Positions 44,808 to 55,434 of a DNA stretch of 64,000 nt are shown piece after piece. The stretch covers positions 62,001 to 126,000 of the forward strand of contig JAFZKB010000014.1 of NCBI GenBank assembly GCA_017551865.1. The letters are read 5' to 3'. The stretch is from Clostridiales bacterium. Lineage in GTDB: Bacteria > Bacillota > Clostridia > Saccharofermentanales > Saccharofermentanaceae. Under the pieces are notes generated by a model. The model had not been told where the DNA came from, searched no databases, and saw only the letters and a program-made list of their open reading frames with translations. The position numbers and the translations under genes were made by a program. Each line of letters starts with the position of its first letter. Positions within the stretch are counted from its first letter, which is position 1.

Positions 44808-45688
44808 TACAACGCCCCCGTGATCGGACCGAAGAATTGATTGAAAAACTCGAGAAAGTAAGGCTCATACAGCAGGAAAAGAACTGTGCCGAGGACCAGG
44901 AAAGGTCCGAATGCCAGGTAATCCGGATCGTCGGCGAAGTGCATCTCGCGCTTCTTCTTCGCCAGGATCTTCCTCGCCTTGGCTGGATCAGGACTCTCAC
45001 GGATCTCTTTTTCTTCTCTTGCAATACGCATGCGCTTACGGATGAGGAGCGGTACAGCGACGACCGCTGCTGTGACGAACGCGATGAAAATGACGAATAA
45101 AAGGCCCTTCAGTCCGCAGAGGAGTCCGCAGAGGAAGAGGAGCTTGACGTCACCAAATCCCATGGCTTCCGTCTTGGCGATGGACGAAGAGATGATGCCG
45201 ATGAGAAGAAGGACGCCGCTTCCGACAAGCGCTGCGAAGACACGGTTTAAAATGAACTGATACCATGGATTACCGGCATCGATCCAGATATTGCCATCGA
45301 CAAAGTCACTTACGAAGTAGAGCACAGAAAGTGCGATGTTTAAGACGATGATGTGGTCCGGGATGATGCGGTTTAAGGTGTCTGACATGATGATCACCGT
45401 AAATCCCGGGAACGCCAGAAGCAGTGCCGCAACACGGAGCATATGTCCGTAGCAGAGAAAATCCGGATAGATGGCCACGCTCAAAAAGACCAGTACTGCG
45501 TAGATGATGGCGAAAATGCCGATGTGGTAGGGCTTTAAGCGCTTTGCCCAGCGAACGTTCTCAGCTTTGGGATCAAAATCATAATCCTGAAGCCAGGCTT
45601 CGGGCATTTTATTGAACATAAAAAAGGCCGGAATCGCCATAAATGCGGCAATCAGCGCTAATACGATAGTTTGAGACGTGACGGTCAT
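44807..45688 (-). CDS. A24-family prepilin peptidase-like aspartic protease
   Basis: A 293-residue membrane protein with about seven helices. The two catalytic aspartates of the A24 family are Asp103 (MSDTLNRIIPD) and Asp180 in the GFGDVK motif. The N-terminal cysteine-rich methylase domain of full PilD enzymes is absent, so it would cleave but not methylate leader peptides of type IV-like pilins. No pilin genes are in the window. A basic cytoplasmic stretch of about 50 residues near 220-260 is unusual. It pairs with the CPBP protease gene in one operon. Confidence 0.87.
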   Translation of the reverse strand: MTVTSQTIVLALIAAFMAIPAFFMFNKMPEAWLQDYDFDPKAENVRWAKRLKPYHIGIFAIIYAVLVFLSVAIYPDFLCYGHMLRVAALLLAFPGFTVIIMSDTLNRIIPDHIIVLNIALSVLYFVSDFVDGNIWIDAGNPWYQFILNRVFAALVGSGVLLLIGIISSSIAKTEAMGFGDVKLLFLCGLLCGLKGLLFVIFIAFVTAAVVAVPLLIRKRMRIAREEKEIRESPDPAKARKILAKKKREMHFADDPDYLAFGPFLVLGTVLFLLYEPYFLEFFNQFFGPITGAL

Positions 45689-45730
45689 ATTCTGCCTCCC
45701 AGAAAATCCTATATATAAGGATACATTGAT

Positions 45731-45758
45731 TTGCAGAAATTGTGAAGTCTGCTAAAAT
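45731..45758 (+). promoter_or_regulatory. Probable promoter of the glycogen phosphorylase gene
   Basis: TTGCAG (45731-45736), 16 bp, TAAAAT (45753-45758), 45 bp before the start codon. Confidence 0.5.
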
Positions 45759-45803
45759 ATGCAATGTGGTTTTTAACCTATGGGGAAAAGGAGGTGCAAC
45801 GTT

Positions 45804-48458
45804 ATGAGTGAACGTGCACAGAAGAAAGAAACACAGAAGAAAGTAAGTAGTAAGACCACAGCTGAAAAGAAGACCGCTTCTAAGACCGAAGTAAAGACTG
45901 CCGCCAAGAAGGCTCCTGCGAAGAAGACTTCCGCGGTAAAGACCACAAAGGCGGTCGCGAAGAAAGCCCCGGCTACAAAGGCGGTTGCTAAGAAAGCACC
46001 GGCCACGAAAGCCGCCGCAAAGAAAAACACAGCTGAGAAGAAGCCGGCCTCCGGCAAAATGTCCACTACATCCACCCACGAACTGACAGCACAGCAGCTT
46101 CACGACATGGTGGCGTTCCAGGTAAAAGCATGCTCCGGTAAGAGCGCGGACAAAGGTACAGCTAGAGATTACTGGCTCGCTCTTTCCCGTTCCATCGTAG
46201 AGATCATGGCAGATGACTGGGAAAAGACCCGTGAGAAGTACGGCAAAGTCCGTCAGGCTCACTATCTTTCCGCAGAATTCCTGGTCGGCCGCTCTATGCT
46301 GAATAACCTCGTAAACCTCGGTATCTACGAGCAGGCAGTGGAAGCAATGAAGGGCTTCGGCATCAACCTGACGGATCTTCTCGAGGAGGAGACGGACGCA
46401 GCACTCGGTAATGGCGGTCTCGGCCGTCTGGCAGCGTGCTTTTTAGATTCCTGCGCGACGCTGGACCTTCCGGTCACCGGTTACGGTATCCTCTACCGCT
46501 ACGGACTGTTCCGTCAGACCTTTGAGAACGGCTTCCAGAGAGAGCATCCGGATTCCTGGATGGAGAATGGCTATCCGTTCGTTATCCCGAGATACGAGGA
46601 CAAGATCCGCGTACACTTTAATGACTTTGACGTATGGGCGATCCCTTGCGATATGCCGATCACCGGTTATAACACCCATAATGTAAACCGTCTGCGCCTG
46701 TGGAAGTGCGAACCTGCCCAGGAATTCGACTTCAATCTCTTCAACTCACAGCGCTTCGATGACGCTGTGATCGAGAGAAACCGCGTAAACGATATTTTCC
46801 GTGTGCTTTATCCGAACGATACATCTTACGACGGTAAGGTGCTCCGTGTCCGCCAGCAGTACTTCTTCGTATCCGCATCCCTGCAGGATATCGTAAGAAA
46901 CTACAAGGCAGTATATGGCAACGATTTTTCTAAGTTCGCCGAGCTCAACAGCATCCAGCTTAACGATACGCATCCGGTCATCGGTATTCCGGAACTCATG
47001 CGTATCCTCGTCGATGAGAACGGTGTACGCTGGGAAGATGCATGGGAGATCGTAAGACATACTTTTGCCTACACGAACCACACCATCATGGCAGAGGCTC
47101 TCGAGAAGTGGGACTGCAATATCTTCCGCTTCCTGTTCCCGCGTATCTTCGAGATCGTAGAAGGCATCAACAACCAGCAGCGTGCCCAGTTCTTTGAAAA
47201 GGGCATGTATTCTGAGCTTGTGGACCGTCTGTCGATCCTTTCCGATGGAAAAGTACAGATGGCCTGGCTTGCGATCTACGGTTCCTACTCCGTAAATGGT
47301 GTTGCGGCTCTGCATACCGAGATCTTAAAGCGTGATACTCTCAAAGAGTGGTATGAGATCTATCCAGAGAAGTTCTCAAATAAGACCAATGGTGTAACTC
47401 CGAGAAGGTGGCTTCGTGTCTGCGACCAGGAGCTTGCTGCCCTGATCACTGACCTGCTCGGCAACGAGGACTGGGTCACAGATCTTGATCAGCTTAAGAA
47501 ACTCGAGAAGTATGCAACCGATAAGAAGGTCATGGAACGCTTCCTGAAGATCAAGCGCGATAACAAGGTCGCTCTTTGCAATCACCTGAAGAAGACGAAG
47601 GGCATCGAAGTCAATCCGGATTCTATCTTCGACGTACAGATCAAGCGTCTGCACGAGTATAAGAGACAGCTCCTGAATGCGATCTATGCATTAAACCTTT
47701 ATGACCGCATCAAAGAGAACCCGAAGCTTGATATGCCGCCGGTAACCGTATTCTTCGGTGCAAAGGCCGCTCCTGGATATTTCCGTGCCAAGGCGATCAT
47801 CAAGTTCATCAACGAGATCGCCAAGATGATCGACAACGATCCGGATATGAAGGGCCGTCTGAAGGTCGTCTTTATCGAGAACTATAACGTAAGTAACGGT
47901 GAAAAGCTCTTCCCGGCAGCAGATATTTCCGAGCAGATCTCCACTGCAGGTCTTGAGGCTTCCGGTACAGGTAACATGAAGTTCATGATGAACGGTGCAG
48001 TCACCCTCGGTACTTGGGACGGCGCGAACGTTGAGATCGCACAGTCCGTCGGCAAGGACAACGTTTACATCTTCGGCTGCCGTGTCGAGGATATGGAAGC
48101 AACCCGTGCTTACTACAATCCGAAGTGGCAGTATGAGAACATCCCGGGCTTGAAGAAGGTCCTTGACCGTCTCGTAGACGGCACCTTCAACGACGAAGGC
48201 ACAGGTATGTTCCAGGATCTGTTCAACGGTCTCATCTACGGCAGCAACTGGCAGCCGGGTGACACCTACTATGTACTCGGCGACTTCGACGATTACAGAA
48301 AGACCAGAGATCAGGCTTATAAGGACTACAAGAACAAGATGGCCTGGGCGAAGAAGTGCTGGATCAACATCTGTAACTCCGGTAAGTTCTCTTCTGACAG
48401 AACGATCAGAGAGTATGCCAAGGAGATCTGGAAGATCAAGCCTGCGAAGATCAAGTAA
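45804..48458 (+). CDS. glgP: Glycogen phosphorylase with N-terminal Lys/Ala-rich histone-H1-like tail
   Basis: An 884-residue enzyme that releases glucose-1-phosphate from glycogen. Residues from about 95 on are an ordinary GT35 phosphorylase: RKYGKVRQAHYLSAEFLVGR in part, GNGGLGRLAACFLDS, IKRLHEYKRQLLN, and GTGNMKFMMNGAVTLGTWDG with the pyridoxal-phosphate lysine. The first 85-90 residues are different. By my count 26 of 85 are lysine and 21 alanine, with threonine, proline and serine making up most of the rest, and a perfect ten-residue duplication AVAKKAPATK at about 50-69. Such tails resemble the C-terminus of histone H1 and of bacterial HU-like AlgP/Hc1 proteins. AAAGGAGGTG sits 7 nt before ATG 45804, so the tail is within the translated frame. 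Confidence 0.95.
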   Translation: MSERAQKKETQKKVSSKTTAEKKTASKTEVKTAAKKAPAKKTSAVKTTKAVAKKAPATKAVAKKAPATKAAAKKNTAEKKPASGKMSTTSTHELTAQQLHDMVAFQVKACSGKSADKGTARDYWLALSRSIVEIMADDWEKTREKYGKVRQAHYLSAEFLVGRSMLNNLVNLGIYEQAVEAMKGFGINLTDLLEEETDAALGNGGLGRLAACFLDSCATLDLPVTGYGILYRYGLFRQTFENGFQREHPDSWMENGYPFVIPRYEDKIRVHFNDFDVWAIPCDMPITGYNTHNVNRLRLWKCEPAQEFDFNLFNSQRFDDAVIERNRVNDIFRVLYPNDTSYDGKVLRVRQQYFFVSASLQDIVRNYKAVYGNDFSKFAELNSIQLNDTHPVIGIPELMRILVDENGVRWEDAWEIVRHTFAYTNHTIMAEALEKWDCNIFRFLFPRIFEIVEGINNQQRAQFFEKGMYSELVDRLSILSDGKVQMAWLAIYGSYSVNGVAALHTEILKRDTLKEWYEIYPEKFSNKTNGVTPRRWLRVCDQELAALITDLLGNEDWVTDLDQLKKLEKYATDKKVMERFLKIKRDNKVALCNHLKKTKGIEVNPDSIFDVQIKRLHEYKRQLLNAIYALNLYDRIKENPKLDMPPVTVFFGAKAAPGYFRAKAIIKFINEIAKMIDNDPDMKGRLKVVFIENYNVSNGEKLFPAADISEQISTAGLEASGTGNMKFMMNGAVTLGTWDGANVEIAQSVGKDNVYIFGCRVEDMEATRAYYNPKWQYENIPGLKKVLDRLVDGTFNDEGTGMFQDLFNGLIYGSNWQPGDTYYVLGDFDDYRKTRDQAYKDYKNKMAWAKKCWINICNSGKFSSDRTIREYAKEIWKIKPAKIK

Positions 48459-48463
48459 GGCGA

Positions 48464-48593
48464 CGATCAAGTAAGAAAGATAATTAGAAAATAAAAAGCG
48501 GGAATCTTTCTCGTGCTGGTCCTCGGCGCTATGCGCCTGCGGAGGCACTTCGAAATGATTCCCGCTTTTTTATTTTGCTTTCTTACTTGATCG
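48464..48593. repeat. 130-nt near-perfect inverted repeat after glgP, likely terminator
   Basis: CGATCAAGTAAGAAAG (48464-48479) pairs with CTTTCTTACTTGATCG (48578-48593). Further in, GCGGGAATC (48498-48506) pairs with GATTCCCGC (48557-48565), flanked by A-rich and T-rich runs. The centre can form nested stems including GGCGC/GCGCC (48525-48529 with 48533-48537). TTTTTT follows the inner arm. The left arm begins 5 nt after the glgP stop, and its first ten bases repeat the end of glgP (GATCAAGTAAG). It would act as a terminator on both strands; the size and outer arms go beyond an ordinary one. Confidence 0.75.
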
Positions 48594-48724
48594 TTTTACG
48601 TGGGGAGCGGAGGCACGGCAAGGTGTTTTCTTTGTCTTTTCAAAAATCGCCTATCCTGTTACACTATGATTAACAGATAAATTTCAAAATTATTTACGAA
48701 GTTGGTGCCAAAGGAGGATAGGAT

Positions 48725-49282
48725 ATGCATAAGTTTAGGAGATTGGGAGCCGTTCTGGTGGCGGCAATGTGTTTGATGTCGATGGCCGGATGTTCGAAGA
48801 AGAAGGAAGAAACAAAGAAAAACAAGGATAAATCTGAGCAGAAGAAAGAGAGTGTCACGGAAAAAGCTTCTGATGCTGTGGATGATGTAAAAACCAGTAC
48901 CGATGAAAGCTCGCAGGATAATACTTTTGTAGAACTGGCTGACACGAACGAGAAGATCGTTTTCTCTGTTGTTCCGGATTATGATCTGAAACAGGATTCC
49001 TGGATGGGGATCGTTCCGGCAGGCAAGGATTACAAGAAAGAAGTTGATGCCGATGAAGTGGATATTCTCTACTATTATGTGCTGAATGCCGAGAAAAAAG
49101 CATCTGAAAACTATATCTTTGAGTTTATGAAAGAAGACGTGAAGGGACTTGATGACGGAAAGTACAGTATGGTCCTCTGTGATACGGATGAAGATACGGG
49201 AAAGGTTTTGCTCCAGTTCCCTATTGAGAAAAAAGGAACGGAGATCATTCCTGATTTTTCTTCTTTGAAAATAAATACATAA
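48725..49282 (+). CDS. Lipoprotein of unknown function
   Basis: A 185-residue exported protein with a classic lipoprotein signal: basic start, hydrophobic stretch and SMAGC lipobox with Cys23. A lysine/glutamate-rich linker follows (about 24-70), then one small domain of about 115 residues with no family I recognise (ENYIFEFMKEDVKGLDDG and related segments). GGAGG precedes the ATG. The long inverted repeat after glgP separates it from the upstream gene, and a hairpin plus terminator region follows. Confidence 0.8.
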   Translation: MHKFRRLGAVLVAAMCLMSMAGCSKKKEETKKNKDKSEQKKESVTEKASDAVDDVKTSTDESSQDNTFVELADTNEKIVFSVVPDYDLKQDSWMGIVPAGKDYKKEVDADEVDILYYYVLNAEKKASENYIFEFMKEDVKGLDDGKYSMVLCDTDEDTGKVLLQFPIEKKGTEIIPDFSSLKINT

Positions 49283-49303
49283 TTTTGGTTTCGTTTAAGT
49301 TTC

Positions 49304-49352
49304 GGAGGGTATGATGAAATCACAAAGCAAAACGATTTTATTCATACTCTCC
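49304..49352 (+). promoter_or_regulatory. Strong hairpin burying a Shine-Dalgarno sequence and start codon
   Basis: Bases 49304-49321 pair with 49334-49352 over about 17 bp with one bulged T and two G-T pairs; the loop is 12 nt. The left arm contains GGAGG and two ATG codons (49311 and 49314). It may block translation of the small frame that starts here, or simply be a 3' structure of the lipoprotein transcript. Confidence 0.5.
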
Positions 49353-49418
49353 TACATCACATGGAAGATCCCGGTTTTAAGCCGGGTTTTTCTTTATCTT
49401 TTCTTTAGACTCCGTTGA
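49311..49418 (+). CDS. Possible 35-residue hydrophobic basic peptide
   Basis: The frame ATG 49311 to TGA 49416-49418 encodes a peptide with eight basic residues and a hydrophobic core (ILFILSYITWKIPVLSRVFL), preceded by GGAGG at 4 nt. The start region is hidden in a strong hairpin and a short GC terminator lies inside the frame. These features recall membrane-active small toxins or leader peptides, but they could also be chance in a terminator region. I rate coding as possible only. Confidence 0.22.
   Translation: MMKSQSKTILFILSYITWKIPVLSRVFLYLFFRLR
49370..49391 (+). terminator. Intrinsic terminator after the lipoprotein gene
   Basis: CCCGGT (49370-49375) and GCCGGG (49381-49386) form a short GC-rich stem with a T-G pair, followed by TTTTTCTTT. 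Confidence 0.65.
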
Positions 49419-49496
49419 CGATGTATTTACCTTTCGTAAGTACAATGGAATCATGAAGTACGGGGAAAGTGCTTTTGGAAATGAGGAGAAGATCTT

Positions 49497-49682
49497 ATGG
49501 CAATGATGAAGAGTTGGATTTCTGATGTTTTTGCGGCTGCTTTTGCAATCTGCCTGATCGGAGCGGCGATTGCATTCAATCTGGAAGCGTTTGTGATTTC
49601 TGTTATTTTCTTTGCAGGCGTGCTGGTCTCGGGCGCAGTTCTGGTCATTTTAAATGAATTGGAATCGTCCGGAAAACGCTGA
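49497..49682 (+). CDS. Small membrane protein with two predicted helices
   Basis: A 61-residue protein, almost wholly hydrophobic, with two membrane segments (about 10-28 and 31-53) and a charged tail (NELESSGKR). GAGGAG lies upstream of ATG 49497 with slightly long spacing. It ends two bases before the stop of the convergent phosphoesterase gene. No family is recognised; function is unknown. Confidence 0.5.
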   Translation: MAMMKSWISDVFAAAFAICLIGAAIAFNLEAFVISVIFFAGVLVSGAVLVILNELESSGKR

Positions 49683-49684
49683 TC

Positions 49685-50575
49685 TTAGATATGAAACTTA
49701 AGGATATGGATCTCTGGATCGGCCATAAAGCGGATCGGGAGAAAACCGTTCCCGGCGCCTTTGCTGATAAAGCCTTTATAGCCGCGGAAGGTGTATTCAC
49801 CGCATAAGATGCCTTCCTCTCTGGCAATGCGGTCTTTTCGGAAGAAGATGAATTCGATATTTCCGGGAAAGTGGACCTGGCCGCCGTGAAGATGCCCGGA
49901 GAGAACGTAATCCATGGGAGATGGAGAGTTCTTCTCTAAAGACACGTCCGGAAGGGAATAGATGAAGTCCGGATTATGTACTAATACGAGACGGAAGCCG
50001 TCAAATTGGCTGAATTCTTCCGGGATGCGGCCCCAGGGACGCTGGCCGCGCTCACTGTCGGAAATTCCGCAGACGGCCATTTTCGCGCCGGAAAGAGAGA
50101 TCTCCCGCCAGCCGTCACTTAGAAGGATCGCTCCCATCTGATCGTAGTCTTTTTTCTCCAATTGCCAGTCGTGGTTTCCATACACCGCAAGAAGATCGAT
50201 ATTGTTCTGCTTAAGGAGGGATGCGACCTCAGTAAGCATTTTTCTGTCCACCTGATGGACATTTTTCTTATGTACACAGTCACCGCCGAAAAGAACGACG
50301 TCGCAATTTGCTTTAAGGAACTGCTCTGCGATCCATTGCGGAGACTTTAAGCAGCCGAAACCGTGGGTGTCGGAAAAGAATCCGACCGTCACGGTGGCCG
50401 ATTCTTTTCGGGCGGAATCTAAAGGATATATATCGCGGCGGTCGACTTTGACACGGGCAGCGCAGATCACCATAAAGAGGAAAAAGAGGATCCCTAAAGC
50501 TACGACCGCCAGAAGGATGTGGCATAAAGAAACGGACAGCGAAAAGGTCGTGACCGAAGAAAGAAGGTAATGCAT
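49685..50575 (-). CDS. Membrane-anchored metallophosphoesterase (YkuE/YaeI-like)
   Basis: A 296-residue protein. One or two membrane helices lie in the first 40 residues; the remainder is a calcineurin-like phosphoesterase domain. All metal-binding motifs are present in order: FFSDTHG, FGGDCV, YGNHDW, LVHNPD and GHLHGGQ. Related enzymes cleave lipid or nucleotide phosphodiesters at the membrane surface (YaeI) or have unknown substrates (YkuE). The gene stands alone between convergent and divergent neighbours. Confidence 0.9.
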   Translation of the reverse strand: MHYLLSSVTTFSLSVSLCHILLAVVALGILFFLFMVICAARVKVDRRDIYPLDSARKESATVTVGFFSDTHGFGCLKSPQWIAEQFLKANCDVVLFGGDCVHKKNVHQVDRKMLTEVASLLKQNNIDLLAVYGNHDWQLEKKDYDQMGAILLSDGWREISLSGAKMAVCGISDSERGQRPWGRIPEEFSQFDGFRLVLVHNPDFIYSLPDVSLEKNSPSPMDYVLSGHLHGGQVHFPGNIEFIFFRKDRIAREEGILCGEYTFRGYKGFISKGAGNGFLPIRFMADPEIHILKFHI

Positions 50576-50690
50576 AAACGGCAGATTCTTTTTCCTTTCA
50601 AACAGAATTGCTTTTTAGTGTATATATAATAGCATATATGTTATAATCATGTGGAATTGTTTAGAACAGGTTCGCGCGAAGGGAAGCGGG

Positions 50691-50729
50691 ATGGCCGTTT
50701 TTCGGGCTCGCGTGAAAGGAAGGAAGTAA
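50691..50729 (+). other. Possible 12-codon upstream reading frame before the PC4-like gene
   Basis: ATG 50691 opens a 12-codon frame (MAVFRARVKGRK) with GAAGGGAAG 4 nt upstream, ending at TAA 50727-50729, only 4 nt before the start of the PC4-like gene. The ribosome binding site of the main gene lies inside it. The two sites are part of an 18-nt imperfect direct repeat (50669-50686 and 50705-50722; 15 of 18 identical). Confidence 0.3.
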
Positions 50730-50733
50730 AGAT

Positions 50734-50970
50734 ATGCCGGAAATCAAATCTGAAGTCGTAAAAGAGATAGGTATTCTCTCAACAAGCAAATCCAACTGGA
50801 ACCGCGAGGTCAACATCATCCGCTGGAATGATGGCAAGCCGAAGCTCGATATCCGTGACTGGGCTCCGGAGCATGAGCGTGCCGGTAAGGGCATTACCCT
50901 TACAGCAGAAGAAGTTGCAGTTCTTAAGGAACTTCTGGCGGACTACGATCCGTACGAGTTTGAAGAGTAA
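50734..50970 (+). CDS. YdbC-like protein of the PC4 single-stranded DNA-binding family
   Basis: A 78-residue protein matching the YdbC family, whose Lactococcus lactis member has the fold of the eukaryotic coactivator PC4 and binds single-stranded DNA. The NWNREVNIIRWNDGKPKLDI and RDWAPEHERAGKGITLT stretches cover the whole PC4-like core. A role in replication, repair or transcription is plausible; its downstream neighbours include ligA. GAAAGGAAGG precedes the ATG, within a possible upstream frame. Confidence 0.87.
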   Translation: MPEIKSEVVKEIGILSTSKSNWNREVNIIRWNDGKPKLDIRDWAPEHERAGKGITLTAEEVAVLKELLADYDPYEFEE

Positions 50971-50999
50971 TACTATAAATATCTGAAGGGCATAAAAAC

Positions 51000-51641
51000 G
51001 TGCGAAGTGATATCCGTGCACTGATCGTTTCCATATTGTTATTTCTTCTTTGGGGAACGGTCCTCACATATCCGTTTCGCATCATTTCAGATATCACTTG
51101 TCAGGCTACAGAAGCAGTTGTGGGTAAGATTCCCTTGCCTGCAATTGCTTTTGCTGTTTTGGTGCTTCTGATCATCATGGGGATCACCTGTGTAATGCTG
51201 TTTCTGGGGAAAATGGAAGTCAGCGATCATATAGCACTTGTCTTATCGATCACCGGTACCATCGTCTATACGGTAAGGATCTTCACTACCCGCTCTTTTT
51301 CTGTGGCTGCGGTCTTCATGGCGATCCTTCTTTCGGGTACGATCGTACTCGTCCTGATGCGAAAGACGGAGTGGACGAGATATATCGCCGATGCCTTTAT
51401 CATGGCGCTTCCGGTGCGCATGTGCTATGAATGCATCATGAATCCGCTGTACCGTCTTTTAAAGACAGACCTATACCTGCTCTCACCATTTATCACGGTT
51501 CCGCAGACCAGTATATTTTCGAAGGTCGGAAACCTCCTCGGGGTCAACCTTCTGCTGTGGAGCGGTTTCTTTTTTATCGTATCCCTTCTTCCGGTCATCT
51601 ATCTTACCGGAGGAAGAAAAGAAGGCAAGATTCGCCGATAG
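51000..51641 (+). CDS. Integral membrane protein of unknown function
   Basis: A 213-residue protein with about six predicted membrane helices (8-28, 46-68, 76-95, 101-120, then two in the last 80 residues). No family is recognised. The start is GTG 51000 with GAAGGG about 8 nt upstream. It lies 29 nt after the PC4-like gene and 15 nt before ligA, so it probably belongs to the same transcript as ligA and the 5-formyltetrahydrofolate cyclo-ligase gene. Confidence 0.7.
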   Translation: MRSDIRALIVSILLFLLWGTVLTYPFRIISDITCQATEAVVGKIPLPAIAFAVLVLLIIMGITCVMLFLGKMEVSDHIALVLSITGTIVYTVRIFTTRSFSVAAVFMAILLSGTIVLVLMRKTEWTRYIADAFIMALPVRMCYECIMNPLYRLLKTDLYLLSPFITVPQTSIFSKVGNLLGVNLLLWSGFFFIVSLLPVIYLTGGRKEGKIRR

Positions 51642-51644
51642 TGA

Positions 51645-54244
<2,600 letters not shown>

Positions 54245-54258
54245 GACAGGATGGGCAT

Positions 54259-54669
54259 ATGAGTTATTACTGGGCCAATTTGGGTTTACATCTTCTGATC
54301 AGCCTTCTTCTGCTGATCCTTTTGCTGTGGGCCGTGAAGAACAACCAGAAGAACCGCTGGAAAAGAGGATTTCTGTTTCTTCTTCCCGTGGTGCTCTCGA
54401 TCATCCTTTTAGTCCAGCTGGCGCTTTTTTCCATCCCGAGAGTACTGGATTCGACGACGGTCCTTCGCTCTGCCTATAAGATGGAGAGCGGGAAAATCGA
54501 GCGGATCAGCAGCCTTAAAGACCGTGTGGTCGTTGACGGGAAAAACTACTATGTCAATCCTTTCTCTTTTGACCTGAAAAAAGGCGATCAGGTGATCATC
54601 CGATATACTCCTTATGCGCACTATGCGTATTCCATGGAACTTGACGAGACGGAAACCCCGGAGAATTAA
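54259..54669 (+). CDS. Small membrane protein with soluble C-terminal domain
   Basis: A 136-residue protein. Two membrane helices lie at about 8-25 and 36-58. About 75 residues follow, with a beta-rich pattern (RVVVDGKNYYVNPFSFDLKK, KGDQVIIRYTPY), perhaps an SH3- or OB-like fold outside the cell. No family is recognised. It is the last gene of the ligA run, 14 nt after the folate enzyme. Confidence 0.7.
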   Translation: MSYYWANLGLHLLISLLLLILLLWAVKNNQKNRWKRGFLFLLPVVLSIILLVQLALFSIPRVLDSTTVLRSAYKMESGKIERISSLKDRVVVDGKNYYVNPFSFDLKKGDQVIIRYTPYAHYAYSMELDETETPEN

Positions 54670-54761
54670 TTCCTTAATTTACAAAATCGCGCTTATATCA
54701 TATTGCGGGCCGGATTTCTCCCGTGTTTTACTAGAGGAAAACGAAGGGAGTGGTCGGGAAG

Positions 54762-55376
54762 ATGGCATATGGTATGAAAACGGTAGAAGAACGTCTGGCA
54801 ATCATCAGAAGAAAGAATAATGAATACGGGATCTATATCGCCTGCGATGACAGATCGATTCTAAAATGCGTCAATGCGATGCTTTTAAACAGCGGGATCT
54901 TAGGACTTGCAGACACGGAAGGGAAGATGCATTACCTGATCGATGGAAGGCGAGGAGGCGACTATGTACTTGACCGTGTGAAGGAAAAAGTCCTGACTCT
55001 TCATGAGAGCCCCTCCGGGAAGACTTCAGAAGTGGAAGATGCCTATGTCGAGCATGCGATCAGCTCCGTGATCGAAAAGTACGGTTTTTCCGAATCTCTA
55101 ACAGGGACGCAGATCCTCCGAAAACTCCTGTTCCTGCTTTATAAGGATCCGGGGCTGTTGCGTTCTGTTGCCAAAAGGCTGTATCCGCTGGTGGTCCCGG
55201 ATTTTCCCATGACTCCTTCCCAAGTGGAGAGGAACCTTCGGTATGCCATCAAGAAAAGTACGAAACTCAAAGAAGAGACAAAGGTCACCTTTGTCCTGAG
55301 AAAGCTCCTCGATCAGACGATGGAGGAAGTGCTAAGGAAGTATGGACGCCCGCATTCCACGATGAGAAGGTATTGA
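54762..55376 (+). CDS. Spo0A C-terminal-domain-like regulator lacking a receiver domain
   Basis: A 204-residue protein. Residues 98-165 match the DNA-binding domain of the sporulation master regulator Spo0A: a helical AISSVIEKYGF start, the GTQILRKLLFLLYKDP region, KRLYPLV, and the recognition-helix part TPSQVERNLRYAI. The N-terminal 90 residues (YGIYIACDDRSILKCVNAML) have beta/alpha character but no phospho-acceptor pattern of a receiver. No other sporulation gene is in the window. The start is uncertain: GTG 54750, ATG 54762 or ATG 54774 are in frame, and AAGGGAG best fits 54762. Confidence 0.8.
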   Translation: MAYGMKTVEERLAIIRRKNNEYGIYIACDDRSILKCVNAMLLNSGILGLADTEGKMHYLIDGRRGGDYVLDRVKEKVLTLHESPSGKTSEVEDAYVEHAISSVIEKYGFSESLTGTQILRKLLFLLYKDPGLLRSVAKRLYPLVVPDFPMTPSQVERNLRYAIKKSTKLKEETKVTFVLRKLLDQTMEEVLRKYGRPHSTMRRY

Positions 55377-55380
55377 GGAC

Positions 55381-55413
55381 AAAAAAAGAGCTGCCTCATC
55401 AGAGACAGCTCTT
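55381..55413 (-). terminator. Intrinsic terminator of the HU gene
   Basis: On the minus strand AAGAGCTG pairs with CAGCTCTT (55406-55413 with 55386-55393) and TTTTTTT follows. It lies about 20 nt after the HU stop and just beyond the stop of the convergent Spo0A-C-like gene, which may share it. Confidence 0.8.
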
Positions 55414-55434
55414 CATAATTGACCAAAACAAAAA

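Noticed and set aside
48498-48565. tRNA-like fold (GCGGGAAT...ATTCCCGC with TTCGAAA)
   Set aside because: No T-arm or anticodon stem can be formed around TTCGAAA, and there is no D-arm; the outer stem extends as a terminator hairpin instead.
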